Shown here piece by piece: positions 1 to 6,981 of a stretch of 26,489 nt of DNA; the stretch's first letter is position 1; every line of letters starts with the position of its first letter. A program made the position numbers and the translations under genes. Under the pieces are notes generated by a model. The model did not search any database. It was given only the letters and a program-made list of their open reading frames with translations, and was not told the origin of the DNA. Origin of the DNA: a virus; IMG/VR virus record IMGVR_UViG_3300025890_002629, positions 1 to 26,489 of that record; one strand, written 5' to 3'.

Positions 1-46
1 CCTGACGGGTACTTACTAGACAAACATCTAAAATAAGGAATTTTTT

Positions 47-2323
47 ATGAAGTCGTTTTCAGGTTTTATTAAAAGCACTCTATTAGAATTTACAGAAGGG
101 CCAACTATTTTTTCTGGATATAAAGTAGAACCACACACGGAATACTATATGCCTGGTGGTAGTGAAAAATCAAAAGAAATAGTACCTCTAATATCATTAG
201 AACATGTTGCGGCCGAAGATGATAAGGAATCTGGAGTAAAAAAAGGAGAAACTTCGCATGATTTTTTTGCCTTAGAAACACTTCATGGTAGACTCAAACC
301 CCCACCAAAGAAAAATACACTTACAGATGCACATGCAATCATGGAAGATTATGATAAGGATTTAAAAGCATTGTCGTTTAATCCAAGTACAAACTATCAT
401 GGCAACAACACTTTTATAAATGAAATTATTTCCAAACTAAAGAACATTGGAATTCATGGAACTAATGAAGGTGGTAAGGTAGATAAAAAAGCCATGAAAT
501 ACGTTTTAGACCACATCAATCATATTATCTTAAATGAGAATGGATTAAAAGGTCATTTAGAAGCATTTAATAAATTGAGTGAAAGAACATTCAATGTAGT
601 AAGAAGTGACAAGACATATCGTTCTCTGCCTGCTAGACTAGAATCAGAATTATCACATGTTTTTGATAAAGGTATTCCAATGGATTTAATTTATGATGCA
701 GAAAACAACGTGATAAGAACAGGAGGAAAGGATGCTTTAATAGTAATGTTTAAAAAGGCAAAAGACATTATATCTGAAACATTTAATACTGCAGAAGCAA
801 AACCTTTATTGCATAGAGGATTTTTATATGATGAAGGTGGAGTTGCAGATCCAGATGAACTCAAGAAATACCTTAAAGGTGAAAAAAGTATTGAGCCAGG
901 TCTATTAAAAGCATTTAAAGAACGTTCTTCTAAACCATTGTCAAAAGAAGATAATCAAAAGATATTTGTAAATTTTGTTAAAACATTTGCAAAGAAACTA
1001 AAAAATACTTTCAAAATTCAATATGATTTTGAAAACATGGCTACAATGACAAATTTACCTGCTTCTAAAATTGAATTAATTTTTGGTGAGAAAAAATCAT
1101 CTGAAGAAGTAAAAGAAATTAACCATCAATTTCAAAACGCAAAGAAAGAAGCATTGCATGATGTTTTCCATAATGAATCTCAAGGATTAAAATTGTACAT
1201 GGACTTGAATAATGGTAAATTTGAAAAAGTAAACATTACTAACTTCTCAAAAGTTGTTAGTTCTATGCATCGTTATTTTGCTAAATCATCAGGGGCTGAC
1301 ACTGGTGTTGCGGGTTTATTTAAGGTAAGTGCTGTCAATACAGCTTTGGGTAAAAATGTAAAGGTATCCAATACTCAAAAGAAAGAAGATGCACTTGATG
1401 CTAACAAAAAGCTAAGTTCAACAGAGGGTACTGTAATGGATTTTACATTACCGGCATATCGTGGTTTAGTTTTAATGAAAAGACCTTGGAAAGATATCTA
1501 TGGTAAACAACATCCTGCAAATTCATTAGCAGTAGTCAATACATGTCCTGCTGCGGGTGCATGTAAGAATTTCTGTTATGCTACAAAAGGTGGATACATT
1601 ATGTTTGGTAGTCCACAATTGCAAGCTGCAAAAATGTTAACTAAATTGGTTAATGAGCCAGAAAAATTTAAGCAAGAAATGATTAAGGCAATCAAAACAG
1701 CCAGTGCAAATAAAAAGTTAACTCTTCGTTGGCATGATGCTGGCGATTTCTTCACAACAGGTTATTTTGAACTTGTTATGGATATTGCTAAACAAACACC
1801 AGATGTATTGCACTATGCATATACAAAACGTGCCGACTTGTTGAAAAAGTCCATCTCTGGTGAGATTTCAAAAATTCCAGACAACTTTGTGTTTGATATT
1901 TCAAAAGGTTCAATCTATGATAAATCTTTGTCAAAAGAACTTATTAAAGATGGATTGAAATTCTCTGATGTTACTCCTACTAAATTTAAGAAGAGTGAGT
2001 TAACACCAGAAATAATAAGTCAATTAAATGGTAAGAAGGATATAGACGTTAGAAAAGAAGAAGTTGTGTTTAAATTTCCATCCAAAGATGAACTTAAAAC
2101 TTTAGATGGTAAGAAAGATGATGTCTATAGAGATTTACATGAAGGATATATCATGGCATTAAAACATGTATATGGTTTTAATATTCCAATTAAAACATAT
2201 ACAGAGATGACCAAGATTAAAGAAGGTTCAGAAGGTAAGTTCCATGTATTAGTTTATGGAGATGATGGTGATGCTGGAGCATTCCGTAAGGATGTTGTTG
2301 GTTCACTACTTGTAATACACTGA
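47..2323 (+). CDS. Large phage protein with C-terminal GP88-like domain and capsid-targeting-like N-terminus
   Basis: This 758-residue protein starts at an ATG preceded by an AAGGAA ribosome-binding site. The C-terminal part (about residues 470-758) resembles the phage GP88 domain named after mycobacteriophage L5 gp88. It has a cysteine cluster, C500-x5-C506-x3-C510-Y-A, followed by R561-W-H-D-A-G-D-F. The molecular function of that family is not known to me. The first residues (MKSFSGFIKSTLLEF) resemble the MKTYQEFIAEA capsid-targeting peptide of T4 internal proteins, and LLE fits the (L/I)xE cleavage consensus of the T4 prohead protease gp21. The middle (residues 90-460) is lysine-rich and not recognised. 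The next gene follows after 1 nt, so they are likely co-transcribed. I infer a virion-associated or internal protein. The GP88 call is fairly secure and the packaging role is speculative. Confidence 0.72.
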   Translation: MKSFSGFIKSTLLEFTEGPTIFSGYKVEPHTEYYMPGGSEKSKEIVPLISLEHVAAEDDKESGVKKGETSHDFFALETLHGRLKPPPKKNTLTDAHAIMEDYDKDLKALSFNPSTNYHGNNTFINEIISKLKNIGIHGTNEGGKVDKKAMKYVLDHINHIILNENGLKGHLEAFNKLSERTFNVVRSDKTYRSLPARLESELSHVFDKGIPMDLIYDAENNVIRTGGKDALIVMFKKAKDIISETFNTAEAKPLLHRGFLYDEGGVADPDELKKYLKGEKSIEPGLLKAFKERSSKPLSKEDNQKIFVNFVKTFAKKLKNTFKIQYDFENMATMTNLPASKIELIFGEKKSSEEVKEINHQFQNAKKEALHDVFHNESQGLKLYMDLNNGKFEKVNITNFSKVVSSMHRYFAKSSGADTGVAGLFKVSAVNTALGKNVKVSNTQKKEDALDANKKLSSTEGTVMDFTLPAYRGLVLMKRPWKDIYGKQHPANSLAVVNTCPAAGACKNFCYATKGGYIMFGSPQLQAAKMLTKLVNEPEKFKQEMIKAIKTASANKKLTLRWHDAGDFFTTGYFELVMDIAKQTPDVLHYAYTKRADLLKKSISGEISKIPDNFVFDISKGSIYDKSLSKELIKDGLKFSDVTPTKFKKSELTPEIISQLNGKKDIDVRKEEVVFKFPSKDELKTLDGKKDDVYRDLHEGYIMALKHVYGFNIPIKTYTEMTKIKEGSEGKFHVLVYGDDGDAGAFRKDVVGSLLVIH

Positions 2324-2324
2324 T

Positions 2325-2591
2325 ATGAAACTTGGTTCTCTAGTACCAAATTATATTAAAATAGGAATCACTGCTGGTTTTACTGTAGCAACTGTCATAT
2401 CTGTAAGTTTAGTTGAAACATTTTTTGATATAGATATCAGTAGACCAGCAATGATTCATGAGATACATAATGTAGAGGATGAGTTAAATAATTTGCGTAG
2501 AGAGAACATAAACCTTAGAACAGTTGTTATTTTAATGAGTGCTGAAAATCGTAATGAACATGTTATACAATTACTTTTAAATAATGAATAA
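2325..2591 (+). CDS. Small membrane-anchored coiled-coil protein
   Basis: This 88-residue protein starts one base after the stop of the GP88-domain gene, which suggests translational coupling. Residues about 11-30 form one hydrophobic membrane segment (IKIGITAGFTVATVISVSLV). A charged stretch around residues 47-63 (EIHNVEDELNNLRRENINLR) has heptad-like leucines and asparagines and probably forms a coiled coil. There is no lipobox and no enzyme motif. I do not recognise the family. It lies between two large proteins with capsid-targeting-like N-termini, so a role in the virion or at the host membrane is possible but not shown. Confidence 0.6.
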   Translation: MKLGSLVPNYIKIGITAGFTVATVISVSLVETFFDIDISRPAMIHEIHNVEDELNNLRRENINLRTVVILMSAENRNEHVIQLLLNNE

Positions 2592-2609
2592 TTTTACAAG
2601 CAGCAATCA

Positions 2610-4310
2610 ATGATGAAATTTAGAGAATATCTTGAAGAAGAAAAGAAACTTCCAACTAATCTCAAGCCTTCTTTGTTTTTAGGTGAAAAAGAAGTATGGG
2701 AAAATTTGGATCAATATAAAAATGATCTTCACCAAGGAATAGATAATTTAAAAAATGAATTGATTACAAAAGACCACAAACAAGTTCTTCATAATCTTGT
2801 AAGCAATCCAGATGGCAACTGTTTAAGAAATACAAGTTTTAAAAAAGCCAGTGATATGAGTACTGCTTTTGTAAACAAAGTGAGCAAAGATTTTGGTGAA
2901 GCAATTGGTCCAATAAAGATTCTTGAAGACCCTGATTTCATGCCTTGGATTAACGCATACAAAAAGATACACATTCCAAAGAAATCTAATGAGCCGTTTT
3001 TAGATTATACAATTACAGACAAAGATAATATTGAACATAAGATTTCTGCAAAGTCCGCAAAAGCTTCCGGAAATACAGTTAAAACTCCGAATATAATTTC
3101 TGCAATTGAAACTGCATTAAAAAAGAAAAAAAGTTCTTATATTATACAAAAATTATTTACAAACAAAGATAGTAAGTATAATAAAGAATATGAATTGCTG
3201 GTCAAAATTTTTGACTACATTGAGCAAGAGAAAGCACCGCAAGGTTATCTTAAAGTTGCCGCATTACTTGACAATCATTATGGTGATAAAAAATATTATA
3301 ATAAAATAGAAAAATTAAAAGATGAATTTTATAATAAGTTACCAACTGGAAGGAAGGCAGACTATACGGCAATAAAAACGCCAGATGGCGGAAATGCGGA
3401 TTTATTAATGAAAGAAGCTGATAAAATCATAAAAAGATACTCATCTCCTCCCTACCCAATTAATGTTGCATTAAAGATTTTAATTAATATTGTATTCAAA
3501 GATGAAGTTTATTTCGCAAAATTTGGAATCAATACAAATGGCACAACAGTATGGGAAGTTAGAGGTAGAAGAACAAATTATTCTAATCTATATTTGAGAA
3601 ATAAAACTGGAACTACACTATACACAAAGTTACATTTAGATTCTAAAGGAGCAAGAGGAGATGAAAAGATTGGATTGAGAATAGAAGAGACGGAGTTTGG
3701 TGAAGAAAACTTATTAAATGAAAGTAAAAATAAAACATCAATTGAACTGCTTGATTGGCCTAGAGCAGATGAATTTACAGGATTAAAAATGAAACACTAT
3801 GAAAAAATTAAAATAGCAAGAGAACATGCTAAAGTCTTAGGTACTGGTTCAACAAGAGTTGCTTTTGAAATTGATTTTAAAAATAAACCAACCGTAATGA
3901 AGATTGCAAAGAACGAAAAAGGATTACGACAGAATTTAGCCGAAGCTAACTTATATAATAAGTATAAAGGTACTCCACCATTCGCACCACCATTGATTGA
4001 TTGGGATGATAATGATGATGCAGATGTTTCATGGATTCATATCATGAAAGCCGCAAAATATGAAGAGAGTGCTTTCTTTAGACATTTTGATACTTCATTT
4101 ACAGTATTCAGTAGAGTACTTTCCAAGTATATCAACAAACAAGAAACAAATGAAATAAATAATAAGATTAAGAAATTCATAGAGTTTGTAGAAGATAATG
4201 ATTTAATGCTTGGAGAATATAGACAGAAAAGTAATTGGGGTATATGGAATTCAAAGCCAGTCATTCTTGATGCAGGTGTTACTAAAACAAATCAAGAATT
4301 GACTTTATAA
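2610..4310 (+). CDS. Protein with C-terminal kinase-like fold and capsid-targeting-like N-terminus
   Basis: The protein has 566 residues. Two adjacent ATGs give MMKFREYLEEE, and the second gives a better match to the T4 capsid-targeting peptide, with LEE as a possible gp21-type cleavage site. The C-terminal 160 residues look like a divergent protein-kinase or phosphotransferase fold. They contain a glycine-rich loop (VLGTGSTRVAF, from residue 409), a lysine strand (VMKIAK, K431), and a following helix with a conserved-type Glu (NLAEANLY). An Asn (N542 in NWGIW) and an Asp (D554 in VILDAG) sit where the catalytic Asn and the DFG Asp would be. No HRD motif is obvious, so activity is uncertain. 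Residues 120-160 (KISAKSAKASGNTVKT) are unrecognised. I infer a virion-delivered enzyme analogous in placement to T4 Alt, but of a different fold. Confidence 0.65.
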   Translation: MMKFREYLEEEKKLPTNLKPSLFLGEKEVWENLDQYKNDLHQGIDNLKNELITKDHKQVLHNLVSNPDGNCLRNTSFKKASDMSTAFVNKVSKDFGEAIGPIKILEDPDFMPWINAYKKIHIPKKSNEPFLDYTITDKDNIEHKISAKSAKASGNTVKTPNIISAIETALKKKKSSYIIQKLFTNKDSKYNKEYELLVKIFDYIEQEKAPQGYLKVAALLDNHYGDKKYYNKIEKLKDEFYNKLPTGRKADYTAIKTPDGGNADLLMKEADKIIKRYSSPPYPINVALKILINIVFKDEVYFAKFGINTNGTTVWEVRGRRTNYSNLYLRNKTGTTLYTKLHLDSKGARGDEKIGLRIEETEFGEENLLNESKNKTSIELLDWPRADEFTGLKMKHYEKIKIAREHAKVLGTGSTRVAFEIDFKNKPTVMKIAKNEKGLRQNLAEANLYNKYKGTPPFAPPLIDWDDNDDADVSWIHIMKAAKYEESAFFRHFDTSFTVFSRVLSKYINKQETNEINNKIKKFIEFVEDNDLMLGEYRQKSNWGIWNSKPVILDAGVTKTNQELTL

Positions 4311-4315
4311 AACAC

Positions 4316-4344
4316 TTGACATTTTAATTTAATTGTGCTATGAT
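4316..4344 (+). promoter_or_regulatory. Sigma70-like promoter of the NTF2-like gene
   Basis: The -35 box TTGACA (4316-4321), an exact 17-bp spacer and the -10 box TATGAT (4339-4344) lie just after the stop of the kinase-like gene. The -10 contains an ATG (4340), so that ATG cannot be the start of a transcript made from this promoter. Confidence 0.8.
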
Positions 4345-4357
4345 TTATATTGATAGA

Positions 4358-4672
4358 ATGACAAATTATTTTAAGTATATAAACAAAAAAGATTTAGAGA
4401 AATTTTCTGATTTGTTTGATGATGCTTCTGTTTACTATAATTGGAATACAGTTTATTCTGGTAAGCCAACAATTATTGACCTATTTCATAAATATTTCAG
4501 TGAGGAACCTGACCAAGTATGGCATATAGATGATTATGCAATAAATGAAAGAAATACAGTTTTTGCAAAATGTTCTGTCATGTATCATTTTAAAGACGAT
4601 ATAAACGTGGCTAAAGTATTTAAATTCAATTCAGAAGGTAAAATAAATTTAGTACAGGTATATAAGCAGTAA
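4358..4672 (+). CDS. NTF2-like / SnoaL-type small protein
   Basis: This is a 104-residue protein when started at the ATG at 4358. The in-frame ATG at 4340 lies inside the -10 box of a strong promoter, so I prefer 4358, which leaves a very short leader. The sequence pattern fits the NTF2-like fold used by SnoaL and limonene-epoxide-hydrolase-type proteins. An N-terminal helix (YFKYINKKDLEKFSDLFDD) is followed by SVYYNWN, GKPTIIDLFHKYF, and alternating strands ending in INLVQVYKQ. The substrate cannot be read from sequence. It is followed after 7 nt by a VOC-family gene, so the two small-barrel proteins probably share a transcript. Assignment to the fold is moderate and the biochemical role is unknown. 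Confidence 0.65.
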   Translation: MTNYFKYINKKDLEKFSDLFDDASVYYNWNTVYSGKPTIIDLFHKYFSEEPDQVWHIDDYAINERNTVFAKCSVMYHFKDDINVAKVFKFNSEGKINLVQVYKQ

Positions 4673-4679
4673 GGAATAC

Positions 4680-5084
4680 ATGAGTAACAGATTTCATCTA
4701 GCACTAGAAGCAGGTAATTTAGAAAACACACTACCTTTTTATACGGATATTTTAGGATGCACTCTTGATATGAAAGAAGAAGGAAGATGGCAAGATGTGG
4801 ATTTTTGGGGAAATGAATTAACTTTACATCAATCAATACCTAGAACTTATCCAGAAAGAACAGGGCATAAAGTAGAAATGGGTGTTGTGCAAGTACCCCA
4901 TTTTGGAGTACATCTTCCGTTAGATGAATTTAATGAAGTAAAGAAAAGAGTTGAGGAAAGTGTTGGCTTTTTAGATAAACCGTATATACGTTTTGAGGAT
5001 ACAGAATATCAACAAGAAACTTTCTTTGTTGAAGATCCTAATTACAATGTACTTGAAATTAAAAGTATGGTTCAACCAAGGTAA
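4680..5084 (+). CDS. VOC / glyoxalase-fold protein
   Basis: The 134-residue protein begins after a TAAGGAATAC ribosome-binding region that overlaps the end of the previous gene. It has the vicinal-oxygen-chelate layout of two beta-alpha-beta-beta-beta units. The first contains FHLALEAGNLENTLPFYTDILGC, the second FGVHLPLDEFNEVKKRVEE, and it closes with FFVEDPNYNVLEIKSM. Candidate metal ligands are His6, the His in LTLHQS, the His in FGVHLP and the Glu in LEIKSM, which match the usual VOC positions. Members include glyoxalase I, dioxygenases and antibiotic-resistance proteins, so the reaction is open. It sits in a small accessory operon between the kinase-like gene and the tmRNA. Confidence 0.75.
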   Translation: MSNRFHLALEAGNLENTLPFYTDILGCTLDMKEEGRWQDVDFWGNELTLHQSIPRTYPERTGHKVEMGVVQVPHFGVHLPLDEFNEVKKRVEESVGFLDKPYIRFEDTEYQQETFFVEDPNYNVLEIKSMVQPR

Positions 5085-5086
5085 AA

Positions 5087-5560
5087 ATGGAATATGTAAA
5101 TTTGACTATAGAAACAATGATGGATTTGATTAGGGAATTAATGGAGGAGCAAAGACTTGACCCACAGGATTTTATGGAGATATCTCTAAATTATGCGACT
5201 GATGAAGAAATAATGGCTTATACTCAACATTGGCATTACGAAGGTGATTTTGAGGATTTTGAGATTGATAACGGTTCCACAAGAAGAAAAGCTATAATAG
5301 ATTCCTTATATGATGGTAAATATGATTATGATGGTTTAACATCTATTCCAATAATTTTCCAAGTTTGGGAAAAAGAAAAAATTTTTGAGTTTTGTGAAAA
5401 AGAAAATATTTCTTACATTTTTACAAAAGAATTTCTATGTGACCCTGATAATAATTTCAAGTGTATTCCGATGAAAGTAAAAGTCGAATTGGGTTGTGCG
5501 GCAGATTATTTTATGAGAAAGTACGGAAGTAAAACAAACGAAAGTGAGAATGCTACATGA
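5087..5560 (+). CDS. Acidic hypothetical protein
   Basis: This 157-residue, strongly acidic protein starts 2 nt after the VOC gene stop. Its N-terminal 30 residues form probable helices (MDLIRELMEEQRLDPQDFMEISL). Residues 45-60 are very acidic (HYEGDFEDFEIDNG). The C-terminus has three cysteines but no recognisable zinc motif. I do not recognise the family. Its stop codon overlaps the start of the next small gene (ATGA), so the two are translationally coupled. No enzyme motif is visible. Confidence 0.6.
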   Translation: MEYVNLTIETMMDLIRELMEEQRLDPQDFMEISLNYATDEEIMAYTQHWHYEGDFEDFEIDNGSTRRKAIIDSLYDGKYDYDGLTSIPIIFQVWEKEKIFEFCEKENISYIFTKEFLCDPDNNFKCIPMKVKVELGCAADYFMRKYGSKTNESENAT

Positions 5561-5724
5561 AAAGAAAAAAAGGACGTAAAGCATCTAAGCGTACAGTAAA
5601 ATGTACAATTTGTACGACACATCGTTGGAAAGGTAATATGGAATGTGCTGATGGTCGTTGGAATATTAGCACATTAAAAAGAAAACAATCTGCAAATGAG
5701 CAGATAAAAGAATTTACTTGTTGA
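5557..5724 (+). CDS. Small basic CxxC protein
   Basis: This 55-residue protein starts at the ATG of an ATGA overlap with the preceding gene. It begins with a very basic tail (MKRKKGRKASKR), followed by C16-T-I-C19-T-T-H-R-W and later C30. The CxxC plus His/Cys arrangement could bind zinc or RNA, as in short basic phage and ribosome-associated proteins. Its TGA stop is directly next to the acceptor piece of the tmRNA. Codon use matches its neighbours. Real expression is supported by the coupled start and the motif, but the function is unknown. Confidence 0.6.
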   Translation: MKRKKGRKASKRTVKCTICTTHRWKGNMECADGRWNISTLKRKQSANEQIKEFTC

Positions 5725-5884
5725 CCTGAGAAGATAATCGCTACGGACCCGAGTTGCGATACTCGGCGGCTCCACCAAGATAACATTTTACGAAGTGTTA
5801 TGTTAGGGGCCGAACAGATTAGACGTTGGGTGAAAATATCAGAGAGAGTAAAGAGGGTGATGACCGTCATCAAACTTCATAGTC

Positions 5885-5932
5885 GCAAACAATAATGACT
5901 ATACCTCTGCACAAGTAGCAATGGCTGCCTGA
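5885..5932 (+). other. tmRNA proteolysis-tag reading frame
   Basis: The resume codon is GCA at 5885, and the frame reads ANNNDYTSAQVAMAA then TGA (5930-5932). It is 15 residues, starts with AN as most tags do, and ends in hydrophobic-Ala-Ala (MAA), the type of C-terminus recognised by ClpXP. It directly follows the conserved ATAGTC upstream of the resume codon. Confidence 0.88.
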
Positions 5933-5947
5933 TGTAGACGAGGATTA

Positions 5948-5984
5948 GGGTTGTTCCTTGTCACCAAAACAACCCAGCTTTTTT
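5948..5984 (+). terminator. Rho-independent terminator of the tmRNA
   Basis: GGGTTGTT (5948-5955) pairs with AACAACCC (5968-5975) around a 12-nt loop and is followed by AGC and six T residues (5979-5984). It ends the tmRNA transcript just upstream of the phosphate transporter gene. Confidence 0.85.
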
Positions 5985-6015
5985 ATTAACCCGTGTATAA
6001 TTATGAAAGGAGTCA

Positions 6016-6981
6016 ATGGATGCAACATTACTCTACACAATCGTAGGTTTTATACTCGCAAGTTATTCAGTTATTGCTAACGATTCAGTTCAAACGCTAG
6101 GCACATGGATAGCAAGTAATTCAGATAAATTTAAATGGTATGTGCTTTGGATAGCATCTAGTACTGTATTGGTACTTACTTTATGGTATGGATGGTATAC
6201 AAACAATGGTGACATATCATATGGTAGATTAGATAAGATTCCATATCAAACTATTGAATGGTATCATGCGGTAGCCCCACTCATTCTTGTAGTTCTTACA
6301 AGATATGGAATTCCAGTTTCAACAACATTCCTTGTATTATCAGCATTCGCAAGTACTGTAGTTCTGGAAAAAGTTCTACTTAAATCCGCTATGGGATATA
6401 TTGTTGCTGCAGCAAGTGCATATCTCATATGGATTGTTGTTTCTAGATTTTGGGAAACAAAGAAAGATATACCAGAGAGTCATGATAAATGGTGGCGCAT
6501 TGCTCAATGGTGTACAACTGGTTGGTTATGGTTCACTTGGTTGAGTCATGACATGGCAAACATTGCAGTATTCTTGCCGAGGCAACTATCACTAGAAATG
6601 TTGATGGTAATTAGTTTAATTTTTATAATTGGTCTTGGATTTATGTTTCATGAAAAAGGTGGGAAGATTCAAGAGATTGTACTAAGCAAAACTAATACTA
6701 ATTATGTTCGTTCTGCTACACTTGTTGATTTGATTTATAGTATCATATTATGGTACTTTAAAGAATACAATAATATTCCGATGTCAACTACATGGGTATT
6801 TGTTGGATTGTTAGCAGGTAGAGAACTAGCATTTGCAACTACAAAAGGTAAGTACAAATTTAAAACTGTCTTTCCTTTAGTTGGTAGAGATTTCTTTAAG
6901 ATGATGATTGGATTGGCTCTGTCAATTGCAATTGTTTTAGCAATTCACGGATTTGCTTTTGATGGTTTAGCTAATCTTTAA
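6016..6981 (+). CDS. PiT-family (PHO4) inorganic phosphate transporter-like membrane protein
   Basis: The protein has 321 residues with about nine or ten hydrophobic segments, and starts after a strong AAAGGAG site. It shows the duplicated PiT signature. The first half has ANDSVQTLGTW (N22, D23), matching the GANDVANA-type motif, and later GIPVSTTF. The second half has SHDMANIAVFLP and IPMSTTWVFVGLLAGRE. PiT proteins take up phosphate with a cation at the inner membrane. At 321 residues it is shorter than cellular PitA (about 500) and seems to lack the long central loop. During infection it would raise phosphate supply for nucleotide synthesis, and phosphate limits growth in the ocean. The stop overlaps the stop of the convergent tail-gene cluster. 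Specificity for phosphate is inferred from the family. Confidence 0.78.
   Translation: MDATLLYTIVGFILASYSVIANDSVQTLGTWIASNSDKFKWYVLWIASSTVLVLTLWYGWYTNNGDISYGRLDKIPYQTIEWYHAVAPLILVVLTRYGIPVSTTFLVLSAFASTVVLEKVLLKSAMGYIVAAASAYLIWIVVSRFWETKKDIPESHDKWWRIAQWCTTGWLWFTWLSHDMANIAVFLPRQLSLEMLMVISLIFIIGLGFMFHEKGGKIQEIVLSKTNTNYVRSATLVDLIYSIILWYFKEYNNIPMSTTWVFVGLLAGRELAFATTKGKYKFKTVFPLVGRDFFKMMIGLALSIAIVLAIHGFAFDGLANL

Larger units (their letters stand above)
5725..5985 (+). ncRNA. ssrA: Circularly permuted two-piece tmRNA (alphaproteobacterial type)
   Basis: The acceptor half comes first. It has a T-arm (CCGAG at 5749-5753 pairing with CTCGG at 5762-5766), the 3' acceptor strand CGGCTCC (5767-5773), the discriminator A and an encoded CCA ending at 5777. 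A 28-nt intervening segment with a hairpin (ATAACA 5780-5785 / TGTTAT 5796-5801) follows. The coding piece starts with GGGGCCG (5806-5812), which pairs fully with CGGCTCC using one G-U pair. It continues like the 5' part of E. coli tmRNA (GGGGCYGA...GACG) and carries the conserved CATAGTCGCAAAC resume region. This order is that of the permuted tmRNA genes of alphaproteobacteria, whose product is processed into two RNAs. The role is trans-translation, meaning ribosome rescue and proteolytic tagging. The T-loop is 8 nt unless the stem is 6 bp. The exact 5' end and the promoter are not identified. Confidence 0.9.

Noticed and set aside
4340-4357. Upstream ATG of the NTF2-like gene.
   Set aside because: It lies inside the TATGAT -10 box, so it would not be on the transcript.
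5588-5618. GTACA/TGTAC short inverted repeats in the CxxC gene.
   Set aside because: They lie inside a coding sequence and are short enough to arise by chance.
5721-5749. TTGACC at the end of the small CxxC gene as a tmRNA promoter.
   Set aside because: No -10 box at the right distance, and a start there would begin inside the T-arm of the acceptor piece.
5553-5873. 106-residue minus-strand open frame across the tmRNA.
   Set aside because: It lies antisense to the tmRNA and the CxxC gene, without a ribosome-binding site or a recognisable protein pattern.
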